Origin: Aurantimonas sp036549475
GTDB lineage: Bacteria; Pseudomonadota; Alphaproteobacteria; Rhizobiales; Rhizobiaceae
Assembly: GCF_036549475.1 (NCBI RefSeq)
Contig: NZ_JAZHLI010000021.1
Span: 1 to 64,000, forward strand
Reading direction: 5' to 3'
DNA length: 64,000 nt
How positions within the stretch are numbered: the stretch's first letter is position 1; each line of letters starts with the position of its first letter. The notes below the pieces were generated by a model. It did no database searches. It was not told the origin of the DNA and saw only the letters and a list, made by a program, of their open reading frames with translations. This document shows positions 33,227 to 41,730 of the stretch, piece by piece. The position numbers and the translations under genes were made by a program.

Positions 33227-33697
33227 TCAGCCCTTCCTGGCGAGCCGTGCCATCTTGCGGGCGTGGCGCTGTGCGGCCTTCTCGATCTCGGCCCAGAGAT
33301 CCGCCTTCAGACCGTCGAGCAGTTCGTCCTTGCCGGCATCCCATGACGAGCGCGCCCAGCCGGCAGGGGCATTGTTCGGGCCGCCGAACTCCGTCAGGTG
33401 CGCCTGGGGCAGCGGCCCCGCACCGACGAACATCTCGACTGATGCCTTGTCGTTCTTGAACGCCTTGCGGTGAAGGCCGCGCTGTCGCTTGGAGAGTTTT
33501 GTCCCCACGCCGACGCTGTCGCGAAGTTGGCCGCCGTCCTCGATATCCACCGGAGCCTTTGACCGCATTGCATTTGCGATAGGCTGTGCCCGCTTCTTGA
33601 GGACACGGCGTAGGACCGACTTGCCCGTCGAGCGCGGCAGTTCCTCCAGAGCGCGCTCCAGTTCGCGAAGACCCTCCACCTTGACCGTCTGCGCCAT
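33227..33697 (-). CDS. HK97 gp10-like head-tail joining protein
   Basis: A 156-residue basic protein (VKVEGLRELERALEELPRST, then AQPIANAMRSKAPVD and AHLTEFG). HK97 gp10-type proteins connect head and tail. Confidence 0.85.
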   Translation of the reverse strand: MAQTVKVEGLRELERALEELPRSTGKSVLRRVLKKRAQPIANAMRSKAPVDIEDGGQLRDSVGVGTKLSKRQRGLHRKAFKNDKASVEMFVGAGPLPQAHLTEFGGPNNAPAGWARSSWDAGKDELLDGLKADLWAEIEKAAQRHARKMARLARKG

Positions 33698-34023
33698 CAG
33701 TCGGCCCTTGCGTTAGCGGTGATCTCCAGCCCCTCGCGGCGCCCGATCTCCTTCACCGCCACGACGTTGTAGGTCCTGCCTTCGAAGGTGATGCTCACCT
33801 GCGGATCGAGATCCGCGAAGGTCGTTGCCCAGCGAATGCGGAACCTCGTTGTGACTTCGGCGCCGACCTCCTGCGCAGTCCAGCGCTCGCCGTCGCGGAT
33901 GTCTTCCTTGGACGCCCACACCGTCGTTTCCGTGGTGCTGAAGATCGGCTCGTTGAACGCGTCGCGCCCGGTCTCGGTCTCGCGCACGATGGTGATGCGC
34001 CGATCCATGCGGCCGGCGTCCAT
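33697..34023 (-). CDS. Phage head closure protein (head-tail adaptor)
   Basis: A 108-residue protein: MDAGRMDRRITIVRETETGR, then VWASKEDIRDGERWTAQEVG and FRIRWATTFADLDPQ, the SPP1 gp16/HK97 head-tail joining family. Confidence 0.85.
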   Translation of the reverse strand: MDAGRMDRRITIVRETETGRDAFNEPIFSTTETTVWASKEDIRDGERWTAQEVGAEVTTRFRIRWATTFADLDPQVSITFEGRTYNVVAVKEIGRREGLEITANARAD

Positions 34024-34613
34024 CAGATCGTCATCCGTCGATAGGGCGTGATCAGCCGCTCGACCGTCGTGCTCATGTCGATCCTGCCCGAGCCGCGCTC
34101 AGAAACTGTCGCCCGGTTCTCGTAGAGGTCGCCGATCATCAGCAGGATTGCCGAGCGGATGGGTGCCGGCACGTCCTCTGCGGCCTCGCCATACCCGGCA
34201 GTGAAGGTCACACGCACCGACCCGGCATCGACGCGAGCGGACGGCCACACGGTGTCCAGCGAGGCCGCCACGTAGGCGCTCAGGTGATCGGAGAGGATGC
34301 GGAACGTTCCGCTGTCGACGGTCTGCTCGGCGCCACTGGCATCGTCGTATGTGACCGCGGCGGCCGACACGTTCGGCAGCGGGAGGCGAAGGATGCGGCA
34401 GAAGCCGTCGAAGTCCTGGCGCCATCCCTGATTGATCAGGGCCCGGCCGAGAACACCGCTGTAGCCGTCGAGATGCGCCGTGGCCGCCTCGATGTACGCG
34501 GTGATCAGATTGTCCTCGTCGTCATGGTCGACGCGCAGATGCTTTTTGGCCTCGACCAGCGCGACAGGGAGCGCCGCCGGCGCCGTGATGAGAACCGGCG
34601 GGCGCGAGATCAT
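34023..34613 (-). CDS. Head-tail connector (gp6-like)
   Basis: A 196-residue protein with ALVEAKKHLRVDHDDEDNLI near the N-terminus and PAPIRSAILLMIGDLYENR near the C-terminus, typical of HK97 gp6/QLRG-type connectors. Start at 34613 overlaps the upstream gene by 4 bases; the longer frame to 35177 is a shadow. Confidence 0.83.
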   Translation of the reverse strand: MISRPPVLITAPAALPVALVEAKKHLRVDHDDEDNLITAYIEAATAHLDGYSGVLGRALINQGWRQDFDGFCRILRLPLPNVSAAAVTYDDASGAEQTVDSGTFRILSDHLSAYVAASLDTVWPSARVDAGSVRVTFTAGYGEAAEDVPAPIRSAILLMIGDLYENRATVSERGSGRIDMSTTVERLITPYRRMTI

Positions 34614-34798
34614 TTGGCGGCCTTGTTCTTCGGCGCCCGCTCGGCCTTGTTCGCGGCCTTCGGCTCTGCCTTCTTGCTCGGCTCCTTCAGGACGCCGTTC
34701 CGTACCAGCGCGGCGGCATCCCCTTCGGAGATCTCGCGCTCCTCGCCTGGCATATACATGCGGTCGCCGAGGTGCTGTCGGATCACTTCGTACTTCAT
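34610..34798 (-). CDS. Small phage protein between capsid and connector
   Basis: A 62-residue protein (MKYEVIRQHLGDRMYMPGEE...) with a Lys/Ala-rich tail. Such short proteins often follow the major capsid gene. Possibly a decoration or assembly protein; not established. Confidence 0.6.
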   Translation of the reverse strand: MKYEVIRQHLGDRMYMPGEEREISEGDAAALVRNGVLKEPSKKAEPKAANKAERAPKNKAAK

Positions 34799-34864
34799 GG
34801 CAGTGACTCCTTCGGTTCATGAAGAGGGCGCCCCGTAGGCCGCCCTCCGTGATGAGCCGAACGA

Positions 34865-36301
34865 TTAGACGACGAAGCCCAGGTCGCCGTAGATGAAGGC
34901 TTCCGGCCGATACACAGCCAGGGCCAGACGCTCTTCGGCGAGGATGGTGACGAGGTTCTTCGTGAAGTCGTCGTTCACGTAGCCCGTCTCCACGCGGGCG
35001 TCCCAACGGTCGAAGACCTGGGCGCCAAGCTGGAAGGCGCCAGTCAGGAACTTGTCGACCGCGATCGCCTGCGTCGTGACCACCGGCAGGCTCCAGAGCG
35101 TCGGCTGCGCCGTGCCCTGCGGAACACCGATGATGTAGTTGCCGTCGGCATCCTTGGTCAGTTCGATCCGCGCCCAATCGGTCGGGTGCATCACGTGGCC
35201 GGTCGCCGGGTACTCAGCCAGCGCCGCCTGGAGCATCGCGAGGCGCATCGTGTCGATGGCCGTCGGTGCAGTCGGCGCGAACGGGGCAACATAGGCCGTC
35301 GCCTGCGGGATGATCCCGTTCAGGTTCTGGCCGGTGCCGTCGCCATTCAGGAGCTGCGCTTCCTCGACATAGGCGAGGCCGTACAGCAGGCGCTGGTCGA
35401 TGATCGAACGAAGCTGCGACACGTCCGACAGAGCCTGACGCGAAGCCTTCATCCAGTGCGCGATCACTTTCGCCGAGGTCGAGACCAGATCGAACTTCAG
35501 ATCCGATTCCGGCTTCGCGGCACCTTCCGCGACCGTGGCCGCGCCGTTCACGAAGCCCGTCTCCTTGACGTACTCCAGCGTGTTGCCGTCCATCTGGCCC
35601 TGGGTGAGCAGATCGCGGACGGTCATGCGGCGCTGCGGCAGCGGCATGATACCTGGGAGACGGGTCTGGTTCACCGCGTCGCCGACAGAGCCGGCGGCAT
35701 CGGTGGTCGCCGTGGTCAGCGTCGCCTTGACGTTGAGATCGGCGGCGCGGGCGCCCTTGGAGAAGCCGGTTGCCTCGAAGGCCTTGTAGCCCTCGCTCTC
35801 GACGAACTGCTCGCCGATCGTCTTCCGACGTTCGTTCTGATCGCCACCGCCGCGGGACATCTTCTGCTCGATGCCGGCGACCTGTTCGGCCAGTTCGTTC
35901 ATCTTGGTCAGGGCCTCGTCGGCGGTTTGCTTCAGAGAAGCGGACATCTCCTCGCCGGCCTTCGCCTTGCCAAGCGCTTCCTCGGCGACAGCCTTCACCT
36001 TGTCGACGGCCTCGCTGTGCGCGGCCTTGACCTCGGCAGCGAGCTCGGTAGCCGTCTTCTGGCCGCCGCTGCCAGCGCCCTTGTCGGCATCGAAGAGAAT
36101 GCGGGGCAGAAAGCGGTGGGTGTCTGTGAAACTGGCGAAGCGAGCGACACCGCCGGCGCCGATCGCCGAGGCGACAGTGCCGAGGCTCATGAATTCTGCA
36201 GGACCAATCGGGCCTGCGGCGGCGTTCGCGCTGCCAGTGATGAAGACGCCGATGGTGGCGACAAGCGCCACCGCCAGCATCGAAAAGATGCTCTTGCTCA
36301 T
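34865..36301 (-). CDS. HK97-fold major capsid protein with signal-like N-terminus
   Basis: The 478-residue protein has a helical delta/scaffold-like region (~75-150), then the HK97 fold: LPLPQRRMTVRDLLTQGQMD, a VIAHWMKASRQALSD segment and an ending GYVNDDFTKNLVTILAEERL. Residues 1-30 (LAVALVATIGVFITGSANA) look like a Sec signal with an ANA cleavage site, which is very odd for a capsid. A start after it is possible: the first later Met is MSLGT at residue ~38. Confidence 0.9.
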   Translation of the reverse strand: MSKSIFSMLAVALVATIGVFITGSANAAAGPIGPAEFMSLGTVASAIGAGGVARFASFTDTHRFLPRILFDADKGAGSGGQKTATELAAEVKAAHSEAVDKVKAVAEEALGKAKAGEEMSASLKQTADEALTKMNELAEQVAGIEQKMSRGGGDQNERRKTIGEQFVESEGYKAFEATGFSKGARAADLNVKATLTTATTDAAGSVGDAVNQTRLPGIMPLPQRRMTVRDLLTQGQMDGNTLEYVKETGFVNGAATVAEGAAKPESDLKFDLVSTSAKVIAHWMKASRQALSDVSQLRSIIDQRLLYGLAYVEEAQLLNGDGTGQNLNGIIPQATAYVAPFAPTAPTAIDTMRLAMLQAALAEYPATGHVMHPTDWARIELTKDADGNYIIGVPQGTAQPTLWSLPVVTTQAIAVDKFLTGAFQLGAQVFDRWDARVETGYVNDDFTKNLVTILAEERLALAVYRPEAFIYGDLGFVV

Positions 36302-36334
36302 TGCATTGCCCTTTCTAGGCGGGGGAAATGGCCG

Positions 36335-37027
36335 TCAGGCCGTCAGAGCGCGCAGGAATGCGAGCCCATCGTTCTCCGCGTCGGCAGGTTCCCCCTGCCC
36401 CTTCAGGTGGACGCGCGCGGCACGCTCCGCCTGTGAGTTCGAGAAGCCCAATCCCTTGAGCCAGGTCTCGAACTCGCGTTCTGTCAGCCGGTCCCCGGCC
36501 TTCAGACGTTCGTTGAGTTCATGCGCCGCCTTCGCAGCTTTCACGCTGGAGACGACGGCATTCTCGTTCGCGCCGATCGACACGACGGACACCTCAAGCA
36601 GGTCGAGCTTTTCCAGCGTCCAGACCCCGGTATCCGTGTCGACGGAATATTCCCTGATGCGATAGCCGATCGACAGGCCATCGATGTCGCCTTCCTTCAG
36701 GAGCGCATAGGCTTCCTTGGCACGCTGGACGTTCATGTTCAGCTTGCCGCGCATCAGAAGGCCGCTGTCGTCTTCCTCGGCCTCCAGCCACTTGCCGATC
36801 GGCTCCGACGCATCGTGCTGCCAGAACATCTTCGGCATCGTGCCCTTGGCCTTGTGAGCGGCCAGACTGTCGGCATAGGCGCCGGCAGCGATCACGTCCC
36901 CGTAGCTGTCCGGTTCGCCGCCAAAGGTCGAGCCGTAGCCCTCGAACTCGCCGCTCTTGTCCAGCGCCTTGATGTCGAGCACCGGCGCCGCCTGCTTCAT
37001 CAGCAGGGCTGCATCCTTGGTCTTCAT
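36335..37027 (-). CDS. HK97-family prohead protease
   Basis: A 230-residue S78-type serine protease: GEFEGYGSTFGGEPDSYGDV, MPKMFWQHDASEPIGKWL (catalytic His), GLSIGYRI (catalytic Ser). It matures the capsid by cutting the delta domain. Start at 37027 follows AAGGGA. Confidence 0.92.
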   Translation of the reverse strand: MKTKDAALLMKQAAPVLDIKALDKSGEFEGYGSTFGGEPDSYGDVIAAGAYADSLAAHKAKGTMPKMFWQHDASEPIGKWLEAEEDDSGLLMRGKLNMNVQRAKEAYALLKEGDIDGLSIGYRIREYSVDTDTGVWTLEKLDLLEVSVVSIGANENAVVSSVKAAKAAHELNERLKAGDRLTEREFETWLKGLGFSNSQAERAARVHLKGQGEPADAENDGLAFLRALTA

Positions 37028-37031
37028 CTCG

Positions 37032-38261
37032 TCAATTCCCTTGAGGCTGCGGCAGGGCTGGCACCTGTCCGGCTTCCGTGATCGGCACGTTCTGCGACTG
37101 CATCCGCGGCACGTCGCCGCCTTGGACCGGGGGCAGGTTCTCTTTTGCCCGGACTTCATTGATCGTCATCCAGCCGTCGCCGAGCGCCGACTTGTAGAAC
37201 GAGGCGCGGCCAACGCTGTCGGCTCTCAGTAGCCCTTCGATGTTGAACTCGATCATGAGACCGGCGGCACGATCCGCGGGCGTCAGAAGCTGCTTCTCCA
37301 TCGCCTGCTCGATGCGCTTGAGGCGATGGCGCAGGGAGAACTTGAGGAAGCCCAGCGTCTGCTGCTCGAGCCCTGTGCCCCAGCTCGTCGACTTCTCCGT
37401 GTGGCCGATCATGAACGGCGGGACGCCGAAGAACCGGCAGATCTCTTCGACCGAGAAGGACCGGCTTTCCAGCATCTGCGCATCTTCTGCGCTCATCGAG
37501 ATGGTCGAGATGTCCGTCTCGCCCTCGGCGATGAACGGGCGCCCCGAGTTCACCGCCCCGAGATACTTCTCGGTGAGCCGCGTCTCGGTGAGGTCGCGCT
37601 GTTCCTTCGTCAGCCAGTTCTTGAACTTCAGCACCACCGAAGGGCGCAGCCCATTGCGGAACATGCTGGCCGCCGCCCGGTCGGTCGCCGTGGCGAGCGA
37701 GAAGGCGTTGCGCCCGAACTGGAGCGTCGACATGCCGCTGAGCGAGTCACCGCCGGGCCCGCGCACATGCAGGATGTCGGTCTCGGCTTCCGTGAACTGC
37801 CGGCCCTTGTCGTCGGTCCAGCGGTATTCCAGGGCGCCGCTCGGCAACCGGCGGACCGTCATCCTGTCCGGCGCGATCGGCACCAGCGACACAACACGCG
37901 CACGCTCGCGGCGGACCCGCGCAAAGGCATTCCCTCGGAGCTCGATCGACGAACTCAGGAAGTCGAGGAAGTCGACCGCCGTCTGTTCGAAGTTCGGGCT
38001 GTCATGCAGGATCCGGTAGAGCGGATGATCCCGCGCGACGTCTCGGGCGCCGGCCGCGTTCGTCCGGTAGACCATGAGCGGCAATGACGCGATCGTGCCG
38101 GCCAAGAGATTCCGGCAGGCCCAGACCGCCGACAGCGACAGCACCGTGGTGTCCGTCACCACCTCGCCGGCATCGCCGCGCATGGAGCCGTCTACCCAGG
38201 CATCCGGCTCCCTGACAGTGAGGCTGCGAACATAGTCCGCCATCTTGCGAAGCACGTTCAC
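37032..38261 (-). CDS. HK97-type phage portal protein
   Basis: A 409-residue protein: VLSLSAVWACRNLLAGTIAS at the N-terminus, ILHVRGPGGDSLSGMSTLQF, and FGVPPFMIGHTEKSTSWGTG, all portal signatures. It forms the dodecameric vertex through which DNA passes. It overlaps TerL by 4 bases. Confidence 0.94.
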   Translation of the reverse strand: MNVLRKMADYVRSLTVREPDAWVDGSMRGDAGEVVTDTTVLSLSAVWACRNLLAGTIASLPLMVYRTNAAGARDVARDHPLYRILHDSPNFEQTAVDFLDFLSSSIELRGNAFARVRRERARVVSLVPIAPDRMTVRRLPSGALEYRWTDDKGRQFTEAETDILHVRGPGGDSLSGMSTLQFGRNAFSLATATDRAAASMFRNGLRPSVVLKFKNWLTKEQRDLTETRLTEKYLGAVNSGRPFIAEGETDISTISMSAEDAQMLESRSFSVEEICRFFGVPPFMIGHTEKSTSWGTGLEQQTLGFLKFSLRHRLKRIEQAMEKQLLTPADRAAGLMIEFNIEGLLRADSVGRASFYKSALGDGWMTINEVRAKENLPPVQGGDVPRMQSQNVPITEAGQVPALPQPQGN

Positions 38262-39970
38262 GCCGCATCCACCAGGCTCGCGAAGAAGTCGTTCATCTTG
38301 CCGGCTCCCTCGTCAGTCGTCATCCATCGAGCGAGCGCCATCATGTGCGCCACCGGCCCGTCGATCTTGTTCTCTGGCCGGTTTTTTCGCGGATAGACGT
38401 TGTCCTTCGCGTCCGGCTTGGCGACGACGTTCGACAACATCCAGGTGAAGACCGGATCGCCGTTGTGGACGATCTTCCGAGACCGGATCAGGCCGTCCAT
38501 CTGCTTCATCGCGGGCGAGAAGTTCAGCACCAGCGGCCGCACCTCGACCACCGGCACGCCCTCTTGCGAAAGCTCCGACATCATCATCATGGCCTGGTGC
38601 GGATCGAAGGCGATCTCCTCGACCTGGTACAGCTTCGTCAGCCCGATCAGGTCGTCGCGGATCGTCACGTAGTCGATCATGTCGCCATCGGTCTGGGTCA
38701 GCCATCCGGCCTTTTCCCATCCGCGATAGTGCTCGTTCTCGCCATGCTCGATCGTCGCTTCCGGCAGGTAGTAGCGCCCGAACCGGGCGTAGCCGTCACC
38801 GTGCTGAAACGTGATCTCCACCGCGGCGATGTCGATCGTCGAGGCGAGGTCGACGCCTATGCGGCACGGCTGGCCAGCGAAATCCTCGATCTTCAGCGAA
38901 GGGTCTGCGCTTTCCGTCCAGCGCTGGATATTGAAGTAGGCGTCGCGCGCCTGCACCCAGAGATTCAGGTGCTTGGTCTTGAAGATGCCGACCTTGCGCG
39001 GGTTGTTGATCGCGTCCCTCTGCCGAGCGCGAAGGAACTCACCTTTCACGCTGACGTCGAGGTTCGGATTCGCCATCACCAGCGCGGCGTCGCTAGTCCA
39101 GTCCATGTCCGGGTCGACGGTGTAGATCAGGGCGAACAACTCGTCGTTCTCGACGAGCCCTTCCAGAACCTTCTGCGCGTCTTCCATCGCCGCAAAGCAT
39201 GGGCCCGCCAGATTGTCGCCAGCGGTCGTGATGATCAGCAGCAAGGGCTGCTCGCGTGCGCCCATGCCGGTTTCCATCGTGTCGACCTGAACGTCGGTGT
39301 CGTGCTCGTGGTACTCGTCGATGATCGCGCATGTGGGCGACGAACCATCGCCTGGCTTGCCGATCACCGGCTCGAACTTCGACCCATTGCCGAGGATGTG
39401 CAGGTTCGATGCGTTCACCGAGAGCCCGAAGGCCGACTGCAGCGCCGGCGTCTTCTGCGCCATCAGCCGCGCCGGCCCGAAAACCTCCCACGCCTGGCGC
39501 TCTGTCGTCGCGCCGGAATAGACCTCGGCGCCATGCTCGCCGTCGGCCGTCAGCATGTAGAGGCCGACGCCGGCCGCCCAGGTCGACTTCGCGTTCTTCC
39601 TCGGCTCGAGGATCAGCGCCTTGCGGAACCGCCGCCGACCGTCGCGCTTGCGGACCCAGCCGAACAGCGCAGCGGTCTTGAAACACTGCCACGGCTCAAG
39701 CTGGAGCTTCAGGCCCTTGCGCGCCCACTCGCCTTTCGAGTGCGGCAGCAATTCCAGGAACTGGCAGACCTTCTCGGCCTTGGCAGCATCGAAGCGGTAC
39801 GGGTAATCCTTGCCCTTCTGCTTTGCCAAATCGTCGAGATGCCGCTGGCACGAGAGCCGCACCCACTTGCAGGCGAGGATCCGGCCGGCGACGACGTCGC
39901 GGGCGTAGCGGTTCGCCTTGCCGACGTAGGATTTGGGCCTAGCCGAGGGCCTTGAATGGGTTCTCTTCAT
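38258..39970 (-). CDS. Terminase large subunit (HK97-type)
   Basis: A 570-residue motor-nuclease. Walker A-like LEPRKNAKSTWAAGV and Walker B CAIIDEYHEH; nuclease residues include IGVDLASTIDIAA and AHMMALARWM near the end. Start MKRTHSRPSARP at 39970 overlaps the small subunit; the longer frame is a shadow. Confidence 0.93.
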   Translation of the reverse strand: MKRTHSRPSARPKSYVGKANRYARDVVAGRILACKWVRLSCQRHLDDLAKQKGKDYPYRFDAAKAEKVCQFLELLPHSKGEWARKGLKLQLEPWQCFKTAALFGWVRKRDGRRRFRKALILEPRKNAKSTWAAGVGLYMLTADGEHGAEVYSGATTERQAWEVFGPARLMAQKTPALQSAFGLSVNASNLHILGNGSKFEPVIGKPGDGSSPTCAIIDEYHEHDTDVQVDTMETGMGAREQPLLLIITTAGDNLAGPCFAAMEDAQKVLEGLVENDELFALIYTVDPDMDWTSDAALVMANPNLDVSVKGEFLRARQRDAINNPRKVGIFKTKHLNLWVQARDAYFNIQRWTESADPSLKIEDFAGQPCRIGVDLASTIDIAAVEITFQHGDGYARFGRYYLPEATIEHGENEHYRGWEKAGWLTQTDGDMIDYVTIRDDLIGLTKLYQVEEIAFDPHQAMMMMSELSQEGVPVVEVRPLVLNFSPAMKQMDGLIRSRKIVHNGDPVFTWMLSNVVAKPDAKDNVYPRKNRPENKIDGPVAHMMALARWMTTDEGAGKMNDFFASLVDAA

Positions 39971-40403
39971 TGCGCTTCGACGCCGACACCCTGGATTTGG
40001 CGGCCGGGCCAAGGCCTAGTTCCGCGCGCAGCGCCTGCGCCCGCTTCATCGCATCCGATCGCATCGCGACTTCGGGCCGCGGCCGGAACATCGTGTCGCC
40101 GCTCTGCGTCGTCGTGGTGTAGGTCCGCCCGATGTCCTCGATGATGCCGGTGGTGATCTCGACTTCCTCGATGCACGAAGCGTAGTCGGCGATCACGTTC
40201 CCCCACTCGAGGCTCAGCGTTCCCATCCGTTCCATCGAGGCGCAGGCTTCGAAGAAGATCTCCGTCGCCCGGGCCGAGAGCCAGTCTGGAGGCTGCGGAG
40301 TGCCGGTTGCGGCCTGCGGTTCGTCTGCGTTCAGGCGATGTTTACGCGCCGTGCCGGACACAACTTTGAGATGCGTAGGCTTGCGAGGTCGGCCACCGGC
40401 CAT
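39939..40403 (-). CDS. P27-family terminase small subunit
   Basis: A 154-residue protein: MAGGRPRKPTHLKVVSGTAR is the usual P27 N-terminus (GRPxKPxxLKxxxGT). It recognises DNA for packaging. It overlaps the large subunit start. Confidence 0.92.
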   Translation of the reverse strand: MAGGRPRKPTHLKVVSGTARKHRLNADEPQAATGTPQPPDWLSARATEIFFEACASMERMGTLSLEWGNVIADYASCIEEVEITTGIIEDIGRTYTTTTQSGDTMFRPRPEVAMRSDAMKRAQALRAELGLGPAAKSRVSASKRNEENPFKALG

Positions 40404-40450
40404 GTTCGGGCTCCAGTTTTGGCCGCATAGAAAAGAAGCTTCCCCGCCGG

Positions 40451-40825
40451 TCAGGAAAGGGCAGGCCCTAGAGTTTTCAGGTCCCCCCGGGGGTGTGAAG
40501 CTCGTTCCTCGGCCTGGATCGGCCCGTCGTGGCAGGGCTGGCAGACCGCTTCCCAATTTGCTCGATCCCAGAACCGAGCCGTGTCGCCCTTGTGGGCTAT
40601 CCGGTGGTGAACGACCGTGGCGGCGACTGTTCGGCCGGCAGCCTCGCAGCGAGCGCAGAGCGGATGATCGTCGAGATACGCGCGCCGTGCCTTCTGCCAA
40701 CGGTGGTCGTAGCCACGTGAGGATGCCGAGCCGCGCCATCTGTCGTTCGACATGTCGCGTTCGCGCTTGGCTTCCCTGCCCTGCTTCACACCTTTCGGCA
40801 CGTGACGGTTCGGGCGGGTCGGCAT
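40451..40825 (-). CDS. HNH endonuclease (terminase-linked)
   Basis: A 124-residue protein with HPLCARCEAAGRTVAATVVH, a HHRIAHKG segment and WEAVCQPCHD: zinc-binding CxxC pairs around the HNH core. HNH proteins beside terminases are needed for packaging in several siphoviruses. Start at 40825 gives MPTRPNRHVPKG. Confidence 0.88.
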   Translation of the reverse strand: MPTRPNRHVPKGVKQGREAKRERDMSNDRWRGSASSRGYDHRWQKARRAYLDDHPLCARCEAAGRTVAATVVHHRIAHKGDTARFWDRANWEAVCQPCHDGPIQAEERASHPRGDLKTLGPALS

Positions 40826-40945
40826 CAGCGCATCGAGGCCTCGGCTTGCGTCAGACAATAAAAAGCTATCCCTGAACCGGCACCCGGCTCTCTGGCTCCG
40901 CACGCTTGCCTGCAAGTCGACGGATAAGCTTCTAGCCCGAATCGT

Positions 40946-41611
40946 TTATCTAGCTCGCTGTAGCTTGTCAACACGAATGCGAACAGGGCGAAGCGCCACG
41001 CCCTCGACGCGCTGGCCGTGGAGCTTCACGCTTACCGATCGCCGACCGTGGCGTTTGACGACCACGCCAAGCTCCCCCAACAGCCGGTCATCCTTGACGA
41101 CCACCTCGTCGCCGATCTCGAACACCGGCAGCTCACCGGCGGGCACAGGCTCGGCCGGCCGGAGATCGTCGAACAAGCCGCGTCCCATCAACTCGACCAG
41201 GTTGGCCACGGTAGCCGAGCCAACGGGCTGGGGCTTGCCGTCCACGCCGAGGAAGCGCTCGACCCCGTCGCAGCGTCGCACTGCCCCGAACGGTGGATGG
41301 CGTTCGTCGAAGCCCACGAACAGATACCGGGGGAACAGCCGCCGGATCGTCCGCACCCACTGCCTCGATCGGCGGCGCCAAACATCCTGACGCCAGGTCA
41401 GGGACATCGCGACGAACCCCATTCGCTCGATCGCCTGCATCGCCCGTTCGTCGCACTGCGGGTTTGTCTGGACGATGAACCAGGACGTCTCCTGACGGCC
41501 GGTTTGTTCCGCAGGCCGGGCGGGGTCCCCCCTAAAGGGGGTCCCCCGGCCTGAAGTGCCGGGGTCGAGTTCCGCGGTTGTTCCGCCTAGTTCCGCGTAG
41601 CTGTAAGCCAT
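40946..41611 (-). CDS. Phage NusG-like antitermination protein
   Basis: A 221-residue protein with a NusG N-terminal domain (SWFIVQTNPQCDERAMQAIE, FPRYLFVGFDERHPPFGAVR) and a C-terminal KOW domain (FEIGDEVVVKDDRLLGELGV, then KLHG). Start MAYSYAELGG at 41611. NusG paralogues such as RfaH bind RNA polymerase at specific sites. It is the first gene of the late-direction unit after the primase and is preceded by two hairpins, so it may control late transcription. Confidence 0.82.
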   Translation of the reverse strand: MAYSYAELGGTTAELDPGTSGRGTPFRGDPARPAEQTGRQETSWFIVQTNPQCDERAMQAIERMGFVAMSLTWRQDVWRRRSRQWVRTIRRLFPRYLFVGFDERHPPFGAVRRCDGVERFLGVDGKPQPVGSATVANLVELMGRGLFDDLRPAEPVPAGELPVFEIGDEVVVKDDRLLGELGVVVKRHGRRSVSVKLHGQRVEGVALRPVRIRVDKLQRAR

Positions 41612-41726
41612 TGTTTGTGCTGACCTTTCCAAATAGTTCCGCCTGAGTTCCGCTTGTTCCGCGCCTTTTGTTTTCCGACCCGCGGAACAAGCGGAACTGC
41701 CGCGGAACAACGATTTTTGTTCCGCG
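41569..41726. repeat. GTTCCGC repeat cluster with two perfect hairpins
   Basis: Ten copies of GTTCCGC occur in 157 bp: seven on plus (41569, 41580, 41590, 41636, 41647, 41656, 41719) and three on minus (41682, 41691, 41702). They build two perfect inverted repeats: 41646-41663 with 41681-41698 (18 bp, 17-base loop) and 41701-41710 with 41717-41726 (10 bp, 6-base loop). Both lie between the primase stop and the NusG-like start; three copies fall inside the NusG gene. No U-run follows, so they do not look like simple terminators. Confidence 0.85.
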
Positions 41727-41730
41727 TATC

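Noticed and set aside
34023..35177. Long frame covering the connector, small protein and capsid end
   Set aside because: Out-of-frame N-terminus is Arg-rich noise; the true connector starts at 34613.
38345..39955. Long plus-strand frame of 536 codons opposite the terminase
   Set aside because: It is exactly antisense to the clearly identified terminase large subunit and has the Arg/Leu/Asp-rich composition of a shadow frame in GC-rich DNA.
41516..41552. GC-rich palindrome GGGGTCCCCCC...GGGGGTCCCCC as regulatory site
   Set aside because: It lies inside the NusG-like coding region and can be explained by Gly/Thr/Pro codons; kept separate from the hairpin cluster.
41569..41726. CRISPR array
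   Set aside because: The repeat is only 7 bp, on both strands, with irregular spacing and no spacers.
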